A stretch of DNA of 60,000 nt from Adiantum capillus-veneris (GCA_014529385.2 CM043966.1:143270711-143330710), one strand, 5' to 3'; counted from the first letter of the stretch, positions 33,600-44,612 are shown. The notes: a model not told the origin generated them from the letters alone. Made by a program: numbers and translations.

Positions 33600-33613
33600 C
33601 CCCTTTCTCACCC

Positions 33614-35208
33614 TGTCATAATAATCAATATCTAATTCTCCTAAATGATTTTCTCATATTAAACTGATCATTTAATGTGGGGAAGTGCCAAGGGAGAAAA
33701 AGCTAGAATATTGGTTAAGTTAGCAGACCGGCCACAATAGGGATCCAAAGGAGGGAAAATAGGGATCCAAAGGGGGGGCCATCTGCAAAAGCTCCATGTG
33801 AAACAACGGGCTAAAAAGACCCTAAGGTTCAGCCCATTAAGACTTCCAAAATGCTAAGGTTCCAAAATTCAAAGGTTGTGTCCAAAGGTCAACCTTAGGG
33901 AAAATTGGATGCTTAGTGTGTGCCCAAAAAGTCTTTCTACATCCCTACATGGGAGGGGGGCGAGCCCCAAAGCTAGGGGATGAGAGAGAAATCCACACAC
34001 ACACACACACAGGCTCCCTTTACACAAAGGGAATGAGGGACACATGTCAGCTCCCTAGGCCAGATGCCCACAAGGTATGCCCAATTCCTATTGGAAGACC
34101 CTTGAAGTGGACCAATGAGAATTAGGCTAGAGTAAATCTAGTTTAATTAATTTAAAAACATTTAATAAAAGAAACCAATAAGAATTAAGTGTCCTAGAAG
34201 ACTATTGGGCAGTCTCCCAAGGGGTCCAATGAGCATTCAGGAGCCCCATGGCTTGCCTGATTCCTATTGGCCAGGAGGCAAAGGGGTCCAATGAGAGTTT
34301 AGTTTAATTATTTAATTATCTAAAGCTCTCACAAAAGGGGAAAGGGGGACACATGTCAGAAGGCTATCACTTATGCTGCTTAATCCCTATTGGCTTGACC
34401 TGGGGAGGTCCAATGAGGCAAAAGCCAGACTAACTTAGCAGCTAGGGCTCGCCCAAGAGAGAGAGGGGGCTGATTTTTGCTTGGCATTGACACACACACT
34501 CTCACACTTGACCATGTGTGAAGGGAAAATACTCTATCTCCTCCCAAGCTTTAATGGAGAGCTCATCACCTACTCCAAGCTTGTGAGATAGAAGCCTACA
34601 TCAACACTCTCTTGGCATGTGGATGCAAATCCAACCAAGAGCCAAGCTTCAATGCATGCTCATCTTCTCTACCAAGCTAATTACTAAGCTAAGCTATGCT
34701 AATATGAGTGATTATGTGAGGAGATGTACTTCTTTCTCGTAAGATACTTCTTTTTCCTCTCAATCTACTCTCATACCCTGCTAGCTCTCACCATCTTCGA
34801 AGGTGTGTGAGGTCTTGGGTCTGAGAACGGGGATAATTCAAGTTGTGATTGATTAAGTGTTTTGCTTGGTGTATGAAGCTTCCATCTTCATTGCACTAGC
34901 TCGTCTTGAAGGAACACAAAGAATTGTATTGTACAATGTCTCTCTTGATGGGAGAAACCATAATACAAAGCCTTTTGGAGGGGGGACCGGCTCCATGCAA
35001 ATCCGGCCCTCAACTGTTGTCAATAGCTTAATTGCTCTCTCTCTTTTGAAAGTATTGTCGATGCTATCTAACTAGGTGTTATGCTTTTTGTTGCTCTCTC
35101 CACCCAAGCACTCTTGTAATTCTCATTAGGAATCAACTCTAATGAAATGCTCACTATGTTCATGCTAATTTCCGCTACACATAAGATTTTAGGCCATTAA
35201 ATGTTACA
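33614..35208 (+). repeat. 5' LTR of the young chromovirus (1595 bp)
   Basis: The LTR carries four paired ATTGG...CCAAT modules (34090-34414), a CA tract at 33995-34011 and a GA-rich stretch near 34457. The 72-codon frame at 34857-35075 recurs in the 3' LTR at 42389-42607; it has no known motif and is best read as non-coding LTR. The LTR provides the promoter and the RNA ends of the element; I could not place the TATA box with confidence. Confidence 0.96.
34090..34414. promoter_or_regulatory. Four inverted CCAAT-pair modules in the LTR
   Basis: ATTGG is followed by CCAAT at start-to-start distances of 22 (34090/34112), 22 (34204/34226), 22 (34266/34288) and 21 bp (34389/34410). The second box is nearly always CCAATGAG. 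CCAAT is the binding site of NF-Y-type factors. Binding here is inferred from the motif only. The same modules occur in the 3' LTR, and two occur in the old copy's LTR at 6915-6940 and 7059-7085. Confidence 0.7.
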
Positions 35209-35209
35209 T

Positions 35210-35221
35210 TGGTATCAGAGC
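35210..35221 (+). other. Primer binding site (initiator tRNA-Met type)
   Basis: TGGTATCAGAGC, one base after the LTR end, as in the old copy. Confidence 0.96.
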
Positions 35222-35610
35222 TCAAGGTTTCTCTTTTCTTGCTCAAGAAGGGAGGTCCTCAAGCTAGCTACAAATGGTTGGTATTATTAATTGCCTGTGA
35301 GTAAGTAGAATAGGGATTTTTCAGCCTTGCAGTGCGCCTGCCTTTGTGCAGTTAACGGGGCATCACCGTCGAGAGCTATGGTCTTAATAGTGGAGTCCTA
35401 CGGGGCTTGCCTACGGCTTAACCACTATTGAGCTATTAGAAGCTTGACAGGAGCCGGTGCTGTTTTGGTGTCGAAAGACCCTCTCTTCTATTCCTTGCAA
35501 TTAATGGTATTCGAGCCGCGGGTACAGTAGCTTGAGTGCTTTTTCTAAAGGGGTAAAGAGGAGTAGCAACTAGGGCTTGAAGTGCCAAAGTACACCTAAA
35601 AGTTGTTAGA
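35222..35610 (+). other. Untranslated leader of the young chromovirus
   Basis: 389 bp between primer site and gag start. No ORF of interest; GC-rich patches may fold for packaging, but I cannot define a structure by eye. Confidence 0.7.
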
Positions 35611-36780
35611 ATGGCTGACAATATTAAAGAGAGTGAAATTAATGTTGATAACTTTGATTTTGCTCATGAGCAAGCTACTAATGATGCTTCAATGCTTGTT
35701 AATTATCTTGTTTCTAGGCTTCAACAAGCCATGGGCAATCCATCTCTCCAAAGTGAAGTGCAACGGCAGCTCCGTGCTCACGGGATTCTCCAAGCTCATC
35801 ACCATGACGAGAGAACACCTAGGAAGCCTCCTTGTGAGACTACCAAAAGAGGTCTCTCTCCGATTCGGGAAGAAGAAGAGAATCCATATGAAGGGCTCAA
35901 GAACTTACTTCTTGATGATGCATCTCCTTCCCAAAGGAGAACTCAAGAGCCTCCACCGAAGGAACGAGAAAGAAGCGAGTCTCCCGCCACCTCGGCGGAG
36001 ATGGCTCCACGAAGACGGCGGGCTAAACGCTCTCCATCACCACCAAAGCGGAGAAGACCATCACACTCTTCTCCACGCCATAATTCAAAGAGGGATGATA
36101 AAAAGCAAGAGAAGAAAAAGGCGAGAAAGAGGACACCCTCTTCTCCATCTTCTTTATCCTCTTCCTCTTATGAAAGCTATGGTGAAGACGACAAAGATCA
36201 AGACAAGAAAAAGGCGAGAAAGAGGTCACCCTCTTCTCCACCTTCTTCAAATTCTTCATCTTCTGAAGAAAGTGATGGTGCAACTTTTGAACCATCAAAA
36301 AGAAGAGGCCATAGGAAATCCTATGCCACATGGAAGAGGTCGTCCAAGCTGAAGAAATTCAAAGAGGGAGGGAAGAGCATCTCTTTCCTTACCTATGATG
36401 GCACCTTCGGTGCTACAGACAAAGTTTTGGCCTTTATCCAGCAATTCGATGCGGCGTTTGGAGATGAGGGCTTCACGGAGTCCTCTAAGCTACGCCATGT
36501 AGCTATGCACTTTCAAAAGTCCGCCAGACAATGGTGGTCTAGCCTACGAGCCAACGGTGAAGCTCCACGAACATGGAAGGCTTTAAGAGCTTCCATTATG
36601 AAGCAGTTTTTGGCCACCGATGCCAAAGACAAAGTACTCACCGAATGGCGAAGCTTAAAGCTCTCTCCCAATGAATCCATCCACAAATATGTAGACAAGT
36701 TTTGGGACCTACAACTCAAAGCCACTGTCTTCAAAAGTTGGATTTTGGAGAGCAAAAGCAACAATTTTGTGCGGGCTTAA
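35611..36780 (+). CDS. Chromovirus Gag (N-terminal and core), SR-rich
   Basis: The ATG at 35611 (MADNIKESEINVDNFDFAHE) is the first in the internal region and matches the diverged start of the old copy. Residues ~1-75 are helical. Residues ~95-235 are an arginine/serine-rich, lysine-rich disordered region with APRRRRAKRSPSPPKRRRPS and two KKKARKR(T/S)PSSP units. Residues ~260-385 are the gypsy Gag core (FLTYDGTFGATDKVLAFIQQ, FQKSARQWWSSLR, KYVDKFWDLQLKAT). The frame ends at 36780, but its last ~15 residues are out of register: the conserved remainder of the core and the zinc knuckle lie in the -1 frame in the next ORF. Gag forms the cytoplasmic particle. The SR region resembles SR splicing factors in composition. 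Confidence 0.9.
   Translation: MADNIKESEINVDNFDFAHEQATNDASMLVNYLVSRLQQAMGNPSLQSEVQRQLRAHGILQAHHHDERTPRKPPCETTKRGLSPIREEEENPYEGLKNLLLDDASPSQRRTQEPPPKERERSESPATSAEMAPRRRRAKRSPSPPKRRRPSHSSPRHNSKRDDKKQEKKKARKRTPSSPSSLSSSSYESYGEDDKDQDKKKARKRSPSSPPSSNSSSSEESDGATFEPSKRRGHRKSYATWKRSSKLKKFKEGGKSISFLTYDGTFGATDKVLAFIQQFDAAFGDEGFTESSKLRHVAMHFQKSARQWWSSLRANGEAPRTWKALRASIMKQFLATDAKDKVLTEWRSLKLSPNESIHKYVDKFWDLQLKATVFKSWILESKSNNFVRA
36675..36741 (+). other. -1 frame switch window inside gag
   Basis: The gag frame and the pol frame overlap here; the pol frame is open from just after a TGA at 36672. The conserved protein moves from the first frame to the -1 frame between KATVF and KLDFGEQ. In the old copy the first frame meets a TAG at the position equivalent to ~36739, so the step must lie upstream of that. 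I see no canonical X XXY YYZ slippery heptamer. Confidence 0.7.
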
Positions 36781-39700
36781 CCGAAGAAATGGCGGAGTAT
36801 GTCAACTCCCAAAGGCCACGTACCATATCGGCGGTAATACACCATACTATGGTGGCCTCGCGAATCAATTTCCAAACGGGGGGTAAAAGAAATAATAAGC
36901 CCCCGGAAAACAAAGGTTCCAATGAGCCTAAGGGGAAGGACAATGTCCAAAAGTCTCCTAAGGGCAATTCCAACAAAGCTAAAGAGAAGGGAGTTTACAA
37001 AGGAAAGAATAAACTCTCTCCTGAAGAGCTTGAGCGTTATCGTAAAGATAACCGGTGTTTCAAGTGCGGCGAACAAGGGCATGCGTATCGCGCTTGTCCC
37101 CAAAAGAACAACCGCCAAGATCCTCCTAGAGCTTCTTTGGTTGAAATCCAAGAGGAGGAGATTCACCAAACTCACCACAAAGGATCTCCTCTATGCCATG
37201 CTTGGGGAAAGGTAAGAGAACATGATGCTTTTATTCTCTTTGACCCTGGTTCTACTCACAATTTCATATCTATGGAGTTAGCCACCAAGCTAGGCATACA
37301 ATCCTACGAGATGGGAGATATCCTACCCGCAGACAGTGCCTTCAAGGGGCAAGAAGCTTCAGTCACTCCCTTAATCGGGAAATTGAGGCTTCATGTCCAA
37401 GGCTATGTGGACAAAGAGGATTTCTTTATCTCTCCTCTCAAGCATGAGGATGTAATCCTAGGGGCACCATGGTTTGACCGTCTGGCTGCCCATGTTAAAT
37501 TTCCTGAAAGGAGAATCTCCTTTAAGTTCAGGGAAAAGGACATGTATATAGATGCTAGGGAGATGGGTAACACCATCCCCATTGTACATACACCAGCTTT
37601 CAACAAGTCAATAAAGAGCTCTATTTCCGTGTACATGATTTTTGTTAAAGATTCTCAAAATGAACCTAATGCTTTAGCAAAAGAAAATAAAAGCAACCAA
37701 AAGGAATTAGAGTTATCCAATTTTCTCAAGGGGTTTCAAGATGTCTTTATTGACGACATCCCTTCTGAGCTACCTCCTAAACGAGGTAATGACGACCATG
37801 CAATTGAACTTCTTCCAGGAAGTTCACCGCCTAACAAACCTCCTTATAGAGTTTCTCAAGCTCAACAAGAGGAGATTATGCGACAAGTGCATGAGTTAGT
37901 TGAGAAGGGCATGGTTAGGCCTAGCTCATCTCCATTTTGCTCACCTGTGCTATTAGTGCAAAAGAAAGACGGCACATATCGTATGTGTGTCGACTATAGA
38001 GCACTAAATAGGATCACTATCAAGAATAGGTTTCCCGTTCCACGGGTAGAAGACCTATTTGATAAGCTACAAGGATCGACCTACTTCAGTAGGATTGACC
38101 TAAAAAGTGGCTATCATCAAATAAGGATAGTTGATCAAGACATTGTAAAGACCGCATTTCGTACTACATTTGTTCTTTACGAATACATTGTCATGCCTTT
38201 TGGCTTGACTAATGCACCAGCCACATTTAACCGCTTGATGGAGAAGCTGTTCAGACCTCATCGAACCTTCACTGGAGTGTTCTTTGATGATATTATCATC
38301 TACTCTAATTCATTAGAGGAACATAAGCAGCACCTCCAGGTAATATTTCAAGTTTTAAGAGAGAATAAACTTTATGTTAATCGAAAGAAAAGTGAATTTT
38401 TCTTGCAAGAGATTCAATATTTAGGTCACATTATCTCTCAAGATGGAATCCAAATGGATCCATCCAAGTTAGAGGTAATAAAAGGATGGCCTAAACCCAG
38501 GAATCTTCATGAACTAAGAAGCTTTATAGGTATGTGTGCATACTATAGACGCTTCATAGAAAAGTTCTCACAAATTGCGGGACCATTACATGACCTAACA
38601 AAGAAAAATGTTAGGTATACGTGGTCTGCTAAGGAGAACAATGCTTTCGAAAAGCTTATCTCTCAACCTGTGCTTACACTACCGGATCTCTCAAAACCAT
38701 TTGAGGTCCAATGTGATGCTTGTGGTGATTGCCTTGGGGCTGTTTTGCTCCAAGAAGGGCACGCCATAGGCTATGAGAGTCGAAGGCTCGACCCTGTTGA
38801 GCAAGCTCTAGGCATATACGAAAAAGAACTCCTTGCAGTTCTACATGCCTTAGACTCATGGAAGCACTATTTATTGGGGACTCCTTTCATTCTACGAACG
38901 GATCACCAAAGTCTTAAGTACTTCATGACGCAGACCAAGCTCTCCGACAAACAAATGAGGTGGGCAAATTTCCTTTCGCAATTTCATTTTCATATTGCTC
39001 ACATTGCTGGCAAGCATAATCAAGTAGCCGATGCACTCTCAAGACGACCGAGAGTGAATGCGGTTTCCATAGCAACTCACAATGATCTATCTTTAATGAT
39101 AGATGAGTATGCTATTGATCCCAATTTTAGAGATGTGATTTCAGCCCTTGCCTTAGGGAAGAAAGAAGAACCATTTACTTTACAAGATGGTTATCTTCTC
39201 TATGGCAATAGACTATGCGTTACTAACTCACTACGTGAGAAAGTAATGTATGAATCTCATGCTCCCCCATATGCGGGGCATAGAGGGATTCAGTCTACCC
39301 TAAAGGGAATTGAAACATATTTCTATTGGCCTACCATGAAAGTGAACATACATGAGTATGTTTCCAAATGTGTGGTATGTCAAAAGACAAAATTTGATAG
39401 AGGGAAGCAACTTGGATTGCTTCAACCCTTGCCAATCCCTAATTCACCATGGGAGAGCATATCCATGGATTTTATCTTTGGATTTCCTAAGTCTATCCAT
39501 GGGAATACGGGAATATGGACGATAGTAGACAGGTTCAGTAAACAAGCTCATTTTATACCTGTCAAAAAGACTATCAAAGCCCATCAAATGGCAACCCTCT
39601 TCATTTCACAAATTTTCAAGTACCATGGCTTGCCAATGTCCATAGTGTCGGATAGAGATCCTAGAATGACCAGTAATTTCTGGAAGGGTCTCTTTGAGAA

Positions 39701-40547
39701 TTTAGGAACAAGGCTAAACTTCTCTTCGGCCTATCATCCACAAACTGATGGCCAAAGTGAAATAGCTAACCTAACTATTCTCGATCTACTAAAAGCCTAT
39801 GTAACGGAAGTAGATCAAAGATCCCAATGGGAGAAGTACTTACCCTTAGTAGAGTATGCTTACAATAACACTGTACATACTTCTACAGGAAAAGCACCTT
39901 TCGAGGTAATTGAGGGAAGATCAAAAAGTCCCTTGCTACTTAAGGTACATGGGAAGATCTTCGCTGCAGATGAGTATAGCCGAGACCTACAAGAATCTTT
40001 CCAAAAGATTAAGGATGCTATCTCTATCTCACAGCAAAGGCAAAAGGCTGCTGCTGACAAGCACAGAAGAGCCCAAGCCTTTAAAGAAAACGATTGGGTC
40101 TTGTTAAAGTTTCCCAAGGCTCGATTAAGGCACACGACGGGCAAGAATCCTACGGGCCACCAAAAGTACTATGCTAAACTAGCAAAAAGGTATTGTGGTC
40201 CCTTCCAGATTCTTAGGCCAATCAATGAGATGGCCTATCAACTTAAGTTGCCCAATCATTGGCTCATACACAATGCTTTTCATGTGAGCCTCTTAAAGCC
40301 TTACAAAGGAGAGCCACCTCAAGAACCAACTATTGAAGACCCACCGGAGATCGAGGACCACGAGGAGGTGCTGCAGCCCGAGTCCATTCTCCGACATGAA
40401 GACAAGGTATTAAGAGGCGGTAAGACTATCCGATGATATCTTATTAAGTTTAAGAATTATCCTTTTGAAGATGCTAGATGGATGCAAGGCATACAATTAA
40501 AGGATAACCTAAACCTTGTCAATGCTTACAATGCTTCCCAAGAGTAA
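36675..40547 (+). CDS. Chromovirus Gag end plus Pol polyprotein, one TGA in the chromodomain
   Basis: The frame has no convincing ATG: it opens after 36672 and its first possible start is a TTG at 36702, so it probably needs the Gag ORF for expression. Order (residues counted from 36702): rest of Gag core; CCHC knuckle CFKCGEQGHAYRAC at ~119; protease LFDPGSTHNFIS, Asp ~181; RT with MPFGLTNAPATFN and FFDD (Asp ~529); RNase H from VQCDACGDCLGAVLL; integrase H-H-C-C (HAPPYAGHRG ... CVVCQ) and D-D-E core (SMDFIFGFP, VSDRDPRMTSNFW, YHPQTDGQSEIAN); then the C-terminal chromodomain. A TGA at 40434-40436 cuts the chromodomain, and the same frame then goes on with YLIKFKNYPFEDARWMQ to a TAA at 40545-40547. 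RNase H lacks about five codons relative to the old copy. Confidence 0.93.
40360..40547 (+). other. Integrase chromodomain region interrupted by TGA
   Basis: PESILRHEDKVLRGGKTIR, stop, YLIKFKNYPFEDARW corresponds to the usual chromodomain order (P-E-x-I-L ... V-K-W-K-G-Y-P-x-x-x-A-T-W). Chromodomains steer chromovirus integrase towards particular chromatin. The stop follows CGA and sits where the family usually has a basic or variable residue; a C-to-T change of CGA is the simplest origin. The domain has F and N where W and G are typical (KFKNYP). Confidence 0.8.
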
Positions 40548-40904
40548 GCAAATGTACAAAATGTTAAAAATGAACAAAAATTTTTGTCTTATAAGACTCT
40601 CTTTTTCTTTATTTGTGCACAAAAATGAAGTAGTATGCATGCTTAGATCAAGTTTGCGGAGACGACGTCTCCCGAACACCAAGTAGAGCTTGTCACTCTA
40701 CTATGGAAGACTGATAGGACTAATGTGCAGACATGCTTGCGGCAGCCTCAGGCTCTCAAGCGCCAAATGGACTAGTCATCCATTATGGAATGATGTCGTA
40801 GGGTAACATAGGGATCCTCTACCCGCTAAGAAAAGGACTCATGCATATGCTTTATCTTCTCTACACCATAGTCGAGGACGACTATGATTTCAAGAGAGAG
40901 GTAA
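40548..40904 (+). other. 3' untranslated region with polypurine tract
   Basis: No coding. The bases AAGAGAGAGG (40892-40901) directly before the 3' LTR are the likely polypurine tract. Confidence 0.75.
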
Positions 40905-42740
40905 TGTCATAATAATCAATATCTAATTCTCCTAAATGATTTTCTCATATTAAACTGATCATTTAATGTGGGGAAGTGCCAAGGGAGAAAAAGCTAGAAT
41001 ATTGGTTAAGTTAGCAGACCGGCCACAGTAGGGATCCAAAGGAGGGAAAATAGGGATCCAAAGGGGGGGCCATCTGCAAAAGAGCCATGTGAAACAACGG
41101 GCTAAAAAGACCCTAAGGTTCAGCCCATTAAGACTTCCAAAATGCTTAGGTTCATAATAATCAATATCTAATTCTCCTAAATGATTTTCTCATATTAAAC
41201 TGATCATTTAATGTGGGAAGTGCCAAGGGAGAAAAAGCTAGAATATTGGTTAAGTTAGCAGACCGGCCACAGTAGGGATCCAAAGGAGGGAAAATAGGGA
41301 TCCAAAGGGGGGGCCATCTGCAAAAGAGCCATGTGAAACAACGGGCTAAAAAGACCCTAAGGTTCAGCCCATTAAGACTTCCAAAATGCTAAGGTTCCAA
41401 AATTCAAAGGTTGTGTCCAAAGGTCAACCTTAGGGAAAATTGGATGCTTAGTGTGTGCCCAAAAAGTCTTTCTACATCCCTACATGGGAGGGGGGCGAGC
41501 CCCAAAGCTAGGGGATGAGAGAGAAAGCCACACACACACACACAGGCTCCCTTTACACAAAGGGAATGAGGGACACATGTCAGCTCCCTAGGCCAGATGC
41601 CCACAAGGTATGCCCAATTCCTATTGGAAGACCCTTGAAGTGGACCAATGAGAATTAGGCTAGAGTAAATCTAGTTTAATTAATTTAAAAACATTTAATA
41701 AAAGAAACCAATAAGAATTAAGTGTCCTAGAAGACTATTGGGCAGTCTCCCAAGGGTCCAATGAGCATTCAGGAGCCCCATGGCTTGCCTGATTCCTATT
41801 GGCCAGGAGGCAAAGGGGTCCAATGAGAGTTTAGTTTAATTATTTAATTATCTAAAGCTCTCACAAAAGGGGAAAGGGGGACACATGTCAGAAGGCTATC
41901 ACTTATGCTGCTTAATCCCTATTGGCTTGACCTGGGGAGGTCCAATGAGGCAAAAGCCAGACTAACTTAGCAGCTAGGGCTCGCCCAAGAGAGAGAGGGG
42001 GCTGATTTTTACTTGGCATTGACACACACACTCTCACACTTGACCATGTGTGAAGGGAAAATACTCTATCTCCTCCCAAGCTTTAATGGAGAGCTCATCA
42101 CCTACTCCAAGCTTGTGAGATAGAAGCCTACATCAACACTCTCTTGGCATGTGGATGCAAATCCAACCAAGAGCCAAGCTTCAATGCATGCTCATCTTCT
42201 CTACCAAGCTAATTACTAAGCTAAGCTATGCTAATATGAGTGATTATGTGAGGAGATGTACTTCTTTCTCGTAAGATACTTCTTTTTCCTCTCAATCTAC
42301 TCTCATACCCTGCTAGCTCTCACCATCTTCGAAGGTGTGTGAGGTCTTGGGTCTGAGAACGGGGATAATTCAAGTTGTGATTGATTAAGTGTTTTGCTTG
42401 GTGTATGAAGCTTCCATCTTCATTGCACTAGCTCGTCTTGAAGGAACACAAAGAATTGTATTGTACAATGTCTCTCTTGATGGGAGAAACCATAATACAA
42501 AGCCTTTTGGAGGGGGGACCGGCTCCATGCAAATCCGGCCCTCAACTGTTGTCAATAGCTTAATTGCTCTCTCTCTTTTGAAAGTATTGTCGATGCTATC
42601 TAACTAGGTGTTATGCTTTTTGTTGCTCTCTCCACCCAAGCACTCTTGTAATTCTCATTAGGAATCAACTCTAATGAAATGCTCACTATGTTCATGCTAA
42701 TTTCCGCTACACATAAGATTTTAGGCCATTAAATGTTACA
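40905..42740 (+). repeat. 3' LTR of the young chromovirus (1836 bp, with internal duplication)
   Basis: About 240 bp longer than the 5' LTR because its first ~245 bp (from TCATAATAATC) are repeated in tandem: 40907-41151 and 41152-41396. Otherwise nearly identical to 33614-35208, including the CCAAT modules. Ends AAATGTTACA before CACCC. Confidence 0.96.
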
Positions 42741-42745
42741 CACCC

Positions 42746-44470
42746 TCTCTGTACGAGGCCGCACTGATGCTTCTTCCCCTCTTGAAGACAGACCTGCCTT
42801 GCTGCTATGAACGGAATGTAGCTACTGGCTCCAAAGACTATAAAAGGTGAGCTTCCATGCTCACTTAGCATTGGTACTGGTGTACGTTTGTGGTATGTGT
42901 GTGTACTAGTGAAAGGTGTCTGTACCTTGAGATTGTGAGGGTTTAGTGCAGAAGGGGGTGTATGTTGTTGGCTCTATGACAAAAGGTAAGGACAAGCAAG
43001 CTATTGTGGAGCTATCTGCTCTACAGCTGACTTTGAAATCAATATGGACTATTGTCCAAGCTGCTTGGATGTGGTGTGATTCACCTTTTGATATTGTAGT
43101 AGAACTCATGCATGTTCTTCACTATACTAAGTCGATGTATGACAGTTATGAAAATAGATGGCTACTTCATCTGACCCTAGGTATCCATGGCTCTGGTTTT
43201 TTTGATCTCTTTCAAGTTCAATAGAAATTTCCAAATTTTGTCTACTAAACTATTGTAGGGATGTATATTCATAATAAAATACATTGAAAGATCTTTTTCA
43301 ATGTAGGTTAATGGTTGCCTTGTGTTTCCCTAAAAAAAAGTAACGCCTGATGGTTCTATGACCCTAATTGATGGTAGGTATTGGCTTACCTTTGTGGTAT
43401 AAGTCAAACGGCCTAGAAATGTTTGTTGGGGCAGCTACTGCGATTACATTTCTCTGATGTAGTGTTTCTAGGGTTTTGGTATTAAGGTTACCTATCTTAC
43501 TCAGTTACGGTCCATACTTGTTGATCGTTGTGTGACAGTCTCACTGGAAAGATATTGATGTGGCCGGATACAGTTGTATGGTTAAAATGGTAAGTGGCCA
43601 AATATGGTTATGAGTATGGTTGTGAAGGGTATGAAATGTGGCCAAATATGTTGTGCCTGGTACGTTATGGCTGCCCAACGGCCGAATATGGGTGCTACAT
43701 CTGGATATGGCTGCTCATATGGCCGAGTGGTTGTGAATATGTTAAGAAGGGTTGTGGAAGAATATGGTTGTGGATATGGTTACCAAGTATGGTTGTGCAT
43801 GGTACCTTATGGCTGCTTATATGGCCAAATATGGTGTTTATTGCATCTTATGTAATGGGTATTGATAACACCCCATGGGCATATGGAACGACTAGGGGAC
43901 TTGAATGTCTCACTGTTTTGGGTTTATGGTTAAAAATATTTGAGCATTCATACTTACTATCTTTTATATGGTTTTTTGGACTCCAACTAGGTAGAGCGTA
44001 GTACTCACTCACTATAACATCTCTTTGTGTGTAATGTCTGATGGTTCTCTTACAAACCGGTAGATGACCCTATTTTTGATAGGTATTGGCTTACCTTTGT
44101 AGTTTTTTTTGGCTTCGGATGACTACCTGGTATGAGGTTAAGAAAATTTTATATTTAGAAATGTTTTGGTGATATGGTTAACTTCACTGATTCCTGGCTT
44201 GGGTTGTTTCATCTACTTTCTAACACACTTGGCTCACCCGTGCTGCATACATTGTTGACGGGAATTTCATAACCTACCTAGGGTTGGGCTTACACTGGCC
44301 TGATTGACTAGATTTGCTACTCCTAGATAATAAAATTGGTATTAGTTTTGACTCATGTTGACTAAGAACATTCCTAGCTCCTGATGATGTCATGGATCTA
44401 TTGTTTATAGAAATTCTGAACCTTTACTTCTAAAACTAATAGAGCTATATGACCTCGCAATGCTTGGAAT
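42746..44470. other. Unassigned flank with TATGG-rich degenerate repeats
   Basis: No gene recognised; the 92-codon frame at 42946-43224 has no known motif. 43560-43850 is built of irregular TATGGTTGTG, TATGGCTGC and ATATGGCC units. 43335-43400 resembles 44030-44100 (GGTATTGGCTTACCTTTGTG). 44099-44213 is matched by 57847-57957 (GATGACTACCTGGTATGAGG). CTACT at 44471-44475 is a target duplicate. Confidence 0.6.
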
Positions 44471-44475
44471 CTACT

Positions 44476-44563
44476 TGCTACAAACAGGGGTGCAATGTCT
44501 CTACAAAATACCCAAAGTAACATGTTGCAATCCATAAAAAGAAAAAAACCACATACCTAGCAC

Positions 44564-44612
<49 letters not shown>

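Larger units (their letters stand above)
31332..33613. repeat. R1 repeat: rest of segment d, then b and c fragments
   Basis: 31332-32845 continues the R1 segment d interrupted at 27316 and aligns with 9656-11160. After a CA tract, 32931-33110 matches the first part of segment b and 33130-33215 matches segment c, so the segment order is a partial, shortened version of the order at 7728-11949. 33250-33565 (ACCTAGTGAGTTAAGGAAGG region) is not matched elsewhere. No gene was recognised. CACCC at 33609-33613 is a target duplicate. Confidence 0.75.
33614..42740 (+). mobile_element. Young, nearly intact chromovirus (Ty3/gypsy), TSD CACCC
   Basis: LTRs at 33614-35208 and 40905-42740 begin TGTCATAATAATC and end AAATGTTACA. 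CACCC occurs directly outside both ends (33609-33613 and 42741-42745). The internal region has an initiator-Met primer site, a Gag ORF, a 1,244-codon pol ORF with all expected domains, and a purine tract. LTR sequences differ at only a handful of positions outside a duplication in the 3' LTR, so insertion is recent. Remaining defects are a TGA in the chromodomain and a -1 step within gag that is shared with the old family copy. Confidence 0.97.

Noticed and set aside
34857-35075. 72-codon ORF repeated identically in both chromovirus LTRs (also 42389-42607)
   Set aside because: Identity is explained by the two LTRs being copies of each other. There is no known motif, and the old copy reads only as antisense frames there.
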